This document shows, piece by piece, positions 57,597 to 64,000 of a stretch of DNA of 64,000 bases; the first letter of the stretch is position 1, and each line of letters starts with the position of its first letter. Source of the stretch: Rubrivivax rivuli (GTDB lineage: Bacteria; Pseudomonadota; Gammaproteobacteria; Burkholderiales; Burkholderiaceae_C); NCBI RefSeq assembly GCF_004016505.1, contig NZ_SACR01000001.1:558001-622000 (forward strand). The letters run 5' to 3'. Position numbers and translations under genes: made by a program. The notes beneath the pieces are model-generated. The model was not told the DNA's origin and searched no databases. It saw nothing but the letters and a program-made list of their open reading frames with translations.

Positions 57597-57828
57597 GGCA
57601 TGCGGCCTGCGTGCTGGAGTGGAAAACCATTGTAGGAGCCGCCCCCTGCAGGGCCGGATGACCCTGGGGCTCTCCGTGCTGTGGGGCGCTCACGCCTGGG
57701 CACGGCCGTTCGCAGTTCTTTACCGCGCCTTGACCGCGCGATGTGAACGCGGCCAGGGCGGCGCGCATTGTGGAAGCACGCCGCTCGCCGGTGTTCCAAC
57801 CCCCAGCCCCCGGAAAGGCCCGAAGACC

Positions 57829-58194
57829 ATGAAGAACCTCCGCATCACCGCCGCTGCCACGCTGCTGAGCCTGCTGGCCAGCGCCACCTGGGCACAAGCC
57901 GCCGAGCCCGCGGCCCCACCGGCCACGCCGCGCGTGGACGCCCGCCAGGCCATCCAGGACCAGCGCATCGAAGCCGGTGAGCAGAAAGGCACCCTGACGC
58001 GGCGTGAACAGCGCCGGCTCGAGATGGAGCAGAAGGGCATCGCCAGGGCCGAGGCGCACGCGAAGGCCGACGGCACCGTGACGGCGCAGGAGCGCAAGCG
58101 CCTGCACCACCTGCAGAACAAGGCCAGCCGCGACATCCGCCACCAGAAGCACGACGCGCAGAACGCCAAGCCGGCGGCCACGCCGACGCCGTGA
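57829..58194 (+). CDS. Small secreted helical protein
   Basis: A 121-residue protein. GGAAAGG precedes the ATG. The signal peptide is ITAAATLLSLLASATWAQA. The mature part has two similar helical segments (RIEAGEQKGTLTRREQRRLE and HAKADGTVTAQERKRLHHL), each with a Gly-containing loop resembling degenerate EF-hand repeats, and a basic tail. Similar short periplasmic proteins are common in Burkholderiales; the role is unknown. Confidence 0.82.
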   Translation: MKNLRITAAATLLSLLASATWAQAAEPAAPPATPRVDARQAIQDQRIEAGEQKGTLTRREQRRLEMEQKGIARAEAHAKADGTVTAQERKRLHHLQNKASRDIRHQKHDAQNAKPAATPTP

Positions 58195-58196
58195 GC

Positions 58197-59132
58197 TCAG
58201 GCGTCGCTTTCGCCCTCTGACGCGCCGGCATCACGCTCGGCCAGCGCCCGCTGGTACAGCGCCTTGCGCGGCGCGCCGCTCAATTCGGCGGCCAGCGCCA
58301 CGGCCTGCTTCAGCGGCAGTTCGCGCATCAGCACGCGCAGGGCCTGCAGCGCTGCGGGCGGCAGCGCTTCATCGTCGGCCACGGTCGGCGGCAAGGCATG
58401 CAGCACCAGCACGAACTCGCCGCGCTCGTGGTGGGCGCCGGCCGCCAGCCAGCCTGGCAGTTCGGCGGCCGGGCGCGTGACGATGCTCTCGAACTGCTTG
58501 GTCAGCTCGCGGCAAAGCGTCACGGTGCGCTGCGGCGCAGCCTCGGCGAGCGCCGCAGCGAGCTCGGCGATGCGGTGCGGTGCCTCGAAGAGGACATGCG
58601 CGCGCGCATCGGCCAGCACTGCGGCCAGCGCCGTGCGGCGGTCACCGCCCTTGGCTGGCAGGAAGCCGATGAAGCAGAAGGCCGTGGCCAGTGTGTCGCC
58701 CGCGGCGCTCAAGGCGGCGAGCGCGCTGCTGGGCCCGGGCAGCGGCACCACAGCGTGCCCGGCGGCGCGCGCTGCGGCCACCAGCACCGCGCCGGGGTCG
58801 CTGACGGCCGGCGTGCCGGCATCGCTGACATAAGCCACGCGCTGGCCCTGCGCCAGCAGCGCCAAAACGCCTTGGGCGGCCTCGTGTTCGTTGTGGGCGT
58901 GCAGCGCGCGCAGCGGCTTGTGCAGGCCCAGGTGCGTGAGCAGCTGCGCGGCCACGCGCGTGTCTTCGCAGGCCACGGCGTCCACCAGGCCCAGCACGTG
59001 GATGGCGCGCAGCGTCAGGTCGGCCAGGTTGCCGATGGGCGTGGCCACCACGTAGAGTGTGCCGGCGGGGTGCTGCTGGTGGCCGGTGGCCAGGCGCGCG
59101 GCGTGCAGCAGGGGGGCGGGGTCGGTGGTCAC
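58197..59132 (-). CDS. rsmI: 16S rRNA (cytidine-1402-2'-O) methyltransferase RsmI
   Basis: A 311-residue tetrapyrrole-methylase-fold enzyme that methylates C1402 of 16S rRNA. Motifs are LYVVATPIGNLADLTLRAIH, CEDTRVAAQLLTHL, YVSDAGTPAVSDPG and VVPLPGPSS. It begins the conserved rsmI-yraN-diaA-dolP neighbourhood; the lipoprotein gene lpoA, which lies here in E. coli, is absent. Its start overlaps the divergent yraN start. Confidence 0.96.
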   Translation of the reverse strand: MTTDPAPLLHAARLATGHQQHPAGTLYVVATPIGNLADLTLRAIHVLGLVDAVACEDTRVAAQLLTHLGLHKPLRALHAHNEHEAAQGVLALLAQGQRVAYVSDAGTPAVSDPGAVLVAAARAAGHAVVPLPGPSSALAALSAAGDTLATAFCFIGFLPAKGGDRRTALAAVLADARAHVLFEAPHRIAELAAALAEAAPQRTVTLCRELTKQFESIVTRPAAELPGWLAAGAHHERGEFVLVLHALPPTVADDEALPPAALQALRVLMRELPLKQAVALAAELSGAPRKALYQRALAERDAGASEGESDA

Positions 59133-59577
59133 GAAGGCGGCAGGGCGCGGGGCAGGCGCAGCAAGTCAGCACACGGCAGCCGGCCGCGCGGGCAGCCCCG
59201 GCACGGCCGCGGGCACGTCCACCACCGCACGCGGCGAGGCCGCCGAGCTGCGTGCCCTGGCCTGGTTGCAGGCGCGGGGCTTGGTGCTGGAGCAGCGGAA
59301 TTATCGGGTGGCCCGCGGGCCCTCGGCGCGCGGCGGCGAGATCGACCTCGTCATGCGCGACCGCGATGGCACGCTGGTCTTCGTCGAGGTGCGCCAGCGC
59401 CGCAGCGGCGACCACGGGGGTGCCGCCGCCAGCGTCACCTTTGCGAAGCAGCGCCGCCTGGTGCTGGCGGCGCAGCACTACCTGCTGCGCTTCGCGAGCC
59501 TGCCGCCCTGCCGTTTCGATGTGCTGGCGCTGGACGGCGAGCAGGTGGAGTGGTTGCAGGCGGCCTTCGAGGCCTGA
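59125..59577 (+). CDS. yraN: UPF0102 protein YraN
   Basis: About 150 residues with the UPF0102 endonuclease-like core: GEAAELRALAWLQARGLVLE, RNYR, GGEIDLVMRD and VFVEVRQRR, the residues of a PD-(D/E)XK-type fold. GTG at 59125 is chosen as a likely start; the N-terminal 45 residues are low-complexity and the exact start is uncertain. The frame overlaps rsmI by 8 bp head to head. Confidence 0.88.
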   Translation: MVTKAAGRGAGAASQHTAAGRAGSPGTAAGTSTTARGEAAELRALAWLQARGLVLEQRNYRVARGPSARGGEIDLVMRDRDGTLVFVEVRQRRSGDHGGAAASVTFAKQRRLVLAAQHYLLRFASLPPCRFDVLALDGEQVEWLQAAFEA

Positions 59578-59583
59578 AAACAA

Positions 59584-59607
59584 AACGGCCCGCCGAAGCG
59601 GGCCGTT
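59584..59607 (-). terminator. Terminator of the PEP-CTERM protease gene
   Basis: A 10-bp stem AACGGCCCGC / GCGGGCCGTT with a 4-base loop. Read on the minus strand it is followed by T-rich sequence (TTGTTTT). It lies 39 bp after the protease stop and could also end yraN from the other side. Confidence 0.75.
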
Positions 59608-59645
59608 CGGTTGCAGACGCGACCGCGCCTGCGCCAGGCGGGTGA

Positions 59646-60797
59646 TCAGGCCTGGGTGCGACGGCGGCGGGCCACCGCGCCGATGCCGATCAGGCCCAGG
59701 CCCATCATCAGGTAGGTCGAGGCTTCCGGCACCATCGAGGCGTTGATGAAGTCGGCGTGGATGAAGGTGGGCACGTAGCCGCTGAACTCGCCGAAGCTGC
59801 TGTTCAGGGTGGTGTTGACGTCGCCGTAGGCGGTGCCGAAGCTCAGGCCGTAGCTGTTCACACCCGAGATCAGGCCGTTGATGAAGTTCGGGCCACCCGA
59901 GTCACCGCCGGCAACGCCGACTTCACGGATGCCGACACCCGTGTTGCAGAACTGGGCCGAACCCGCGGGGATGGTGAAGTCGGGGTCGGCGGCCAGGCGG
60001 CACGAAGCGTCGTTGAGGGCCAGGCCGTTGTCGAAGTCGGAGAGGTACGAGAACTCGACCGAGGCCGTGCCGAAGGCGCCGTTCCAGTAGCCCGGGCCGA
60101 AGGCGCTGTCGCCGAAGCGGAAGTCGTAGCGGTTGTCACCGGTGCGCAGGCGACCGGTGGCGGTGTTGGTGCCGCCAGCGCCGGTGCCCAAGCGGCCGTA
60201 ACCGTTGACCGTGAAGTTCTGGCCGGTCAGGTCGCCACCGGTGTAGATGCCGTGCGACACGGCCCAGTCAGGCGCCGGGGCGTTCAGGCGCAGGACGGCG
60301 ATGTCGTTCTGGTCGATCACTTCACCGGTGTAGCCCGAGTTCACGAAGTAGTTCGTGACGGTGCGCGAGGTGGCAGCCGGGTTGTTGAAGATCGACGCCG
60401 TGGGGCTCAGGCCAGTAGGCGGCTGGAAGAACACCGTCGTGCTCAGGGGGTTGGCGGTGCCGGCGCCATCGCTCACGCAGTGGCCTGCGGTCAGGATGGA
60501 CTGGCGGTCCGGCAGCAGCGTGCCCGTGCAGATGAAGTTGCCAGCGGTGGTGGCCATCAGCAGGCCGACGACGCCGGTGCTGGCGGGGAAGCTGGGCAGG
60601 TAGGCAGCGTCGCCTGCGGCCGAGGCCGTGCCGGTGCCGGCGGTGGCGAAACCGGTGAGCAGGCTCTGGGCCGTCCACTGCAGGCCGTTGAACGAGCCCG
60701 AGGCGACATTGGTGCGCGCGCCGTCTGCAGCAGAAGCTGCCATCGAAGCGGCCAGCGCCAGCGCCGTGAAGGCGGTCTTGAGAATGCGGGTCTTCAT
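59646..60797 (-). CDS. Trypsin-like serine protease with PEP-CTERM anchor
   Basis: A 383-residue secreted protease. The signal peptide is ILKTAFTALALAASMAASAA. Catalytic residues of a chymotrypsin-type fold: His in SILTAGHCVS, Asp in QNDIAVLRL and Ser in AGGDSGGPNF. The sorting signal is VPEASTYLMMGLGLIGIGAV plus RRRRTQA (VPEAS instead of VPEPS). ATG at 60797 is chosen; an alternative start lies just upstream. It interrupts the yraN-diaA neighbourhood. Confidence 0.93.
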   Translation of the reverse strand: MKTRILKTAFTALALAASMAASAADGARTNVASGSFNGLQWTAQSLLTGFATAGTGTASAAGDAAYLPSFPASTGVVGLLMATTAGNFICTGTLLPDRQSILTAGHCVSDGAGTANPLSTTVFFQPPTGLSPTASIFNNPAATSRTVTNYFVNSGYTGEVIDQNDIAVLRLNAPAPDWAVSHGIYTGGDLTGQNFTVNGYGRLGTGAGGTNTATGRLRTGDNRYDFRFGDSAFGPGYWNGAFGTASVEFSYLSDFDNGLALNDASCRLAADPDFTIPAGSAQFCNTGVGIREVGVAGGDSGGPNFINGLISGVNSYGLSFGTAYGDVNTTLNSSFGEFSGYVPTFIHADFINASMVPEASTYLMMGLGLIGIGAVARRRRTQA

Positions 60798-61032
60798 GTG
60801 GTGTATCGACTCGGTGAAGTTGAACGGGCGCCAGTGCGGTCCACAGACCGTTGACATGGCCGGATCGTAACCAGCGATGGCGGTGCAAAACCGGCACAAC
60901 CCCGAGCCCAGGGGGCCGGAGTAGCCCCGGGTTCGCGGGGGGGTGGTGCGTGCAGGCGACACCCGCACCGGCCTTGGCCGGCGCTGCGGGCGGGAACCGA
61001 CCCGCCGAAACCCCGTCATATGATGCGTGTCC

Positions 61033-61578
61033 ATGCTTGAACAGCGCATCCAACAGCAGTTCTTCGAGAGCGCTGACCTGCAATACCAGGCCGCCGAGGC
61101 ATTGGCGCGTCCCATCGCCGAGGCCACCGCCGCCCTGCTGGCGGCTATCACCAGCGGCGGCAAGGTGCTGGTGGGGGGCAGTGGCGCAGGCGCAGCCCTG
61201 GCGCCGCACCTCGCCCGCCTGTTTGCCGGGCGCTTCGAGCGCCAGCGCCCACCGCTGGCGGCCCTGGCCCTCTCGCCCGGCCCCGACGCCGCACAGCAGG
61301 TCAAGGCCCTGGGCCTGCCGGGGGATGTGCTGCTCTACATTGATGACGGCGAAGGCCACAGCACCATGGTCATCTCCGCTGCGCAGGGCAAGGACATGAC
61401 CATCGTCGTGCTCGCCGGCCGTGGGGCCCAGGCCTTCAGCGAACTGCTGGCCGAGACCGATGTGCTGGTGGCCGTGCCCCATGAGCGCGCAGCGCGCGTG
61501 GCCGAGCTGCAGATGCTCGTGCTGCACTGCCTGTGCGATGCCGTCGATTTCCAGTTGATGGGAGACCAAGCGCCGTGA
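61033..61578 (+). CDS. diaA: SIS-domain protein DiaA-like
   Basis: A 181-residue sugar-isomerase-fold protein. ATG at 61033 is preferred; TATGAT at 61019-61024 ends eight bases upstream. Features are LEQRIQQQFFESADLQYQAA, GGKVLVGGSGAGAALAPH and VSELQ-like AARVAELQMLVLHCLCDAVD. DiaA stimulates DnaA at the origin in E. coli; related proteins are phosphoheptose isomerases. The position before dolP supports DiaA. Confidence 0.88.
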   Translation: MLEQRIQQQFFESADLQYQAAEALARPIAEATAALLAAITSGGKVLVGGSGAGAALAPHLARLFAGRFERQRPPLAALALSPGPDAAQQVKALGLPGDVLLYIDDGEGHSTMVISAAQGKDMTIVVLAGRGAQAFSELLAETDVLVAVPHERAARVAELQMLVLHCLCDAVDFQLMGDQAP

Positions 61579-62351
61579 GCCTTGTCCAGAAGAACCGCTC
61601 TCTTTCCAGCACCGGCCTGACGGCCGTGGCCCTGGTGCTGGCCGGCGCCACGCTGGCCGGTTGCGCCCCGCTGATCGTTGGCGGCGCCGTCGTCGGCGGG
61701 GGCTTGGTGGCCACCGACCGCCGCACCACCGGCATCCAGCTCGAAGACGAGAGCATCGAGTTCCGCGCTTCGGCGCGTGTGCGCGAACTGGCCACGCTGG
61801 GCCGCGTCAACATCACCAGCTACAACCGCACCGTGCTGATCACCGGCGAAGTGCCCGGCGCGGCCGAGAAGCAGGCGGTCGAGCAGGCGGTGGCCAAGGT
61901 CGAGAACGTGAAGGCCGTGCTCAACGAGCTGGGCATCGGGCCGAACAGCCCCCTCGGTTCGCGCACCACCGACACCTTCATCAGCAGCAAGGTCAAGGCC
62001 ACGCTGATCGACGCCAAGGACGTGCAGGCCAACGCCTACAAGGTGGTGGTGGAACGCGGCATCGTCTACCTGATGGGTCGCGTCACCGAGCGCGAGGCCA
62101 ACCGCGGCACCGAGCTGGCGCGGGCGGTCAGTGGCGTCGAGAAGGTCGTGCGCGCCTTCGAGGTGATCAGCGAGCAGGAACTGGCCAACATCGGCCGCGG
62201 CACCACGCCGGCGCCGGCACCCGCGCCGGTGAGCACGGCCACGCCAGCGGCTCCCGCTGCCGCGCCTGCGCCTGCACCTTCCGGCCCTGTCTCGGCCCCG
62301 GCCCCGCAGCCGGCCCCGATGCCGGCGCCGACGCCCGGCGTCACCAAGTGA
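61575..62351 (+). CDS. dolP: BON-domain lipoprotein DolP (YraP)
   Basis: A 258-residue outer-membrane lipoprotein with a lipobox (LAGCAP) and two BON domains (about 60-125 and 135-205). The GTG start overlaps the diaA stop (GTGA). The C-terminal 55 residues are an Ala/Pro-rich tail unusual for DolP. DolP supports outer-membrane integrity and division-site function in E. coli. Confidence 0.93.
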   Translation: MSLVQKNRSLSSTGLTAVALVLAGATLAGCAPLIVGGAVVGGGLVATDRRTTGIQLEDESIEFRASARVRELATLGRVNITSYNRTVLITGEVPGAAEKQAVEQAVAKVENVKAVLNELGIGPNSPLGSRTTDTFISSKVKATLIDAKDVQANAYKVVVERGIVYLMGRVTEREANRGTELARAVSGVEKVVRAFEVISEQELANIGRGTTPAPAPAPVSTATPAAPAAAPAPAPSGPVSAPAPQPAPMPAPTPGVTK

Positions 62352-62357
62352 TCCAGG

Positions 62358-62383
62358 CGCCGGGCCGCCGCGGCGGCCCGGCG
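62358..62383. terminator. GC-only palindrome between convergent genes
   Basis: A 26-bp perfect palindrome of only G and C centred between dolP and the convergent dehydrogenase. There is no T-run, so it may be a Rho-assisted or bidirectional stop. Confidence 0.5.
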
Positions 62384-62387
62384 GCCT

Positions 62388-63299
62388 TCACTTCAGCCGC
62401 TTGATCAGGCTGGAGGTGTCCCAGCGCCGGCCGCCCAGGGCCTGCACCTCGGCATAGAACTGGTCCACCAGCGCCGTCACCGGCAGCCGGGCGCCGTTGC
62501 GGCGCGCTTCTTCCAGCACCAGGCCCAGGTCCTTGCGCATCCAGTCGACGGCGAAGCCGAAGTCGAACTTGTCGTCGACCATGGTCTTGCCGCGGTTGTC
62601 CATCTGCCAGCTCTGGGCAGCGCCCTTGCCGATGACGTCCAGCACCAGCGGCATGTCCAGGCCGGCCTTCTGGCCGAAGGCGATGGCTTCCGACAGGCCC
62701 TGCACCAGCCCGGCGATCGCCACCTGGTTGACCATCTTGGCCAGCTGCCCGGCGCCGGCCTCGCCAATGCGCGTGACGGCCTTGGCGAAGTGCAGCGCCA
62801 CGGGTTTCATGGCCTCGAAGGGCGCGGCGTCGCCGCCGCACATCACCGTGAGCGCGCCGTTGACCGCGCCGGCCTGGCCGCCGGAGACGGGCGCGTCGAC
62901 GAAGTGCAGGCCCAGCGTCTTGGCGGCACCGTGCAGTTCGCGCGCCACCTCGGCGCTGGCGGTGGTGTGGTCGACGAAGACCGCGCCCGGCGCCATGCCG
63001 GCGAAGGCGCCGTCTGCGCGCAGCGTCACGGCACGCAGGTCGTCGTCGTTGCCCACGCAGGCGAAGACGAAGTCGGCACCGGCGGCCGCTTCACGCGGCG
63101 TGGCGGCGAAACGCCCGCCTTCGGCCGCGGCCCAGGCCTCGGCCTTGGCGGTGGTGCGGTTGTAGACGGTGACCTGGTGCCCGGCGCGCGCCAGGTGGCC
63201 GGCCATGGGATAGCCCATCACGCCCAGGCCGAGAAAGGCCACGCGACGTGCGGGAACGGTGTCGTAGGTGCGGGAAGCCGCAGCGGTGGGTGTGCTCAT
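62388..63299 (-). CDS. Beta-hydroxyacid dehydrogenase family NAD(P) oxidoreductase
   Basis: A 303-residue enzyme of the 3-hydroxyisobutyrate/tartronate-semialdehyde reductase family. The Rossmann motif is FLGLGVMGYPMAGHLARAGH; DHTTASAEVARELHGAAKTL and FVDAPVSGGQAGAVNGALTV are family signatures, and the catalytic Lys is in AGQLAKMVNQVA. ATG at 63299 is preferred; upstream codons come from a repeat. It could link to the 2-hydroxyacid region, but the substrate is not known. Confidence 0.92.
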   Translation of the reverse strand: MSTPTAAASRTYDTVPARRVAFLGLGVMGYPMAGHLARAGHQVTVYNRTTAKAEAWAAAEGGRFAATPREAAAGADFVFACVGNDDDLRAVTLRADGAFAGMAPGAVFVDHTTASAEVARELHGAAKTLGLHFVDAPVSGGQAGAVNGALTVMCGGDAAPFEAMKPVALHFAKAVTRIGEAGAGQLAKMVNQVAIAGLVQGLSEAIAFGQKAGLDMPLVLDVIGKGAAQSWQMDNRGKTMVDDKFDFGFAVDWMRKDLGLVLEEARRNGARLPVTALVDQFYAEVQALGGRRWDTSSLIKRLK

Positions 63300-63335
63300 C
63301 CCCGAATCGTGACACAGCCGGCGATCAAGCCGCTT

Positions 63336-63489
63336 GCGCGGAACCGGCTCTGCCGGGCCGCTGCAAGAGCCTGCCGGCAAGCATGCCGGCAGGCCTTCGC
63401 TGGCGAGAACCCGTCCGCAGGGACGGGTTCTCGTCCCGCTCAGCCCCCACGGGAGTGGCGAGGACGCGAAGCGCCGCAGCCTGGGGGCT
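63336..63489. repeat. Dispersed intergenic repeat, mosaic copy
   Basis: The same end blocks as 27188-27260 flank a segment with two perfect hairpins: an 11-bp stem at 63369-63394 and a 12-bp stem at 63405-63432. It ends three bases before the pilU stop codon and may serve as its terminator. Confidence 0.75.
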
Positions 63490-63492
63490 GCT

Positions 63493-64000
63493 TCAGACCA
63501 CCTTCATGTGCTCGGTGCCGAGAGACAAGTCATTGCTGCGCGCACGCTGGCTCTGCAGCTTGATCTGCAGGCGCAGGTCGTTCACGCTGTCGGCGTTGCG
63601 CAGCGCGTCTTCGTAGCTGATGGCGCCGCTTTCGTAGAGGTCGAAGAGCGACTGGTCGAAGGTCTGCATGCCGAGCTCGCGGCTGCGCTTCATCAGTTCC
63701 TTGATCTCGCTGACCTCGCCGCGGAAGATGAGGTCGCTGACCAGCGGCGTGTTCAGCAGGATTTCCACCGCCGCCACGCGGCCGCGGCCCTGCTCGCGCG
63801 GCATCAGGCGCTGGCTGACCAGGGCCTTGAGGTTGAGCGACAGGTCCATCAGCAGCTGCTGGCGCCGCTCTTCGGGGAAGAAGTTGATGATGCGGTCCAG
63901 CGCCTGGTTGGCGCTGTTGGCGTGCAGCGTGGCCAGGCAGAGGTGGCCGGTCTCGGCGAAGGCCACGGCGTGCTCCATGGTCTCGCGGTCGCGGATCTCG
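63493..64000 (-). CDS. pilU: Type IV pilus retraction ATPase PilU, C-terminal part
   Basis: The C-terminal 168 residues of a PilT/PilU ATPase, cut by the window end. The sequence EIRDRETMEHAVAFAETGHL, then LATLHANSANQALDRI fits PilU rather than PilT. It supports twitching motility. The remainder lies to the right. Confidence 0.92.
   Translation of the reverse strand, partial: EIRDRETMEHAVAFAETGHLCLATLHANSANQALDRIINFFPEERRQQLLMDLSLNLKALVSQRLMPREQGRGRVAAVEILLNTPLVSDLIFRGEVSEIKELMKRSRELGMQTFDQSLFDLYESGAISYEDALRNADSVNDLRLQIKLQSQRARSNDLSLGTEHMKVV

Overview
The window is GC-rich DNA (about 70% by eye) from a betaproteobacterium of the order Burkholderiales. It most resembles the Rubrivivax/Leptothrix/Ideonella/Aquincola type. 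The grounds are the mnmG-rsmG-LysE-parA block, the rsmI-yraN-diaA-dolP block, several PEP-CTERM exoproteins, a Bug-type (TctC) binding protein, and GC-rich coding on both strands. No rRNA, tRNA, CRISPR array, transposase or prophage gene was found. The parAB genes and two parS sites suggest that the left part lies in the origin-proximal half of the main chromosome.

Left part. 2-850 is the end of an ABC-2 permease. 1250-5996 is the most unusual locus: a LuxR-type regulator without a luxI, a good lux-box upstream of a 72-residue peptide with a double-glycine leader, a strong hairpin terminator, then an HlyD adaptor and an ABC exporter with an intact C39 peptidase domain. Together they read as a quorum-regulated, leader-processed secreted peptide system. 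6000-7200 holds small conserved proteins. 7231-16347 carries mnmG, rsmG, a LysE exporter, parA, a GNAT protein, argC, a hydrolase, a membrane protein, parB and an MFS transporter. One perfect parS lies in mnmG and one near-perfect parS lies in rsmG.

Middle part. 16827-21591 is the prkA-yeaH-spoVR stress operon behind a sigma-54-like promoter. 21747-26155 is a two-gene signalling pair (HDOD-GAF-histidine kinase, then receiver-PAS-GGDEF-EAL). 26166-34111 is a 2-hydroxyacid/glyoxylate-type metabolic region: Bug protein, PLP aminotransferase, GntR/FCD regulator with two operator palindromes, a 1028-residue FAD/Fe-S dehydrogenase and a D-lactate-dehydrogenase-like flavoprotein. 34185-52623 is an accessory signalling and surface region: an AfsR/SARP-like regulator, four PEP-CTERM proteins, two ECF sigma factors of the kinase-associated type and two transmembrane Ser/Thr kinases. 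One kinase reading frame is shifted near its end. Short hairpin repeats lie in and around this region, and one of them extends a PEP-CTERM protein past its usual end.

Right part. tldD, ilvA, a DUF502 protein and aroG run together on the minus strand. aroG is preceded by a 24-residue leader peptide with Phe/Tyr/Trp codons and an intrinsic terminator, the arrangement of a ribosome-mediated attenuator. Then come a small secreted protein, rsmI, yraN, a PEP-CTERM trypsin-like protease, diaA, dolP, a beta-hydroxyacid dehydrogenase, a mosaic intergenic repeat, and the end of pilU at the window edge.
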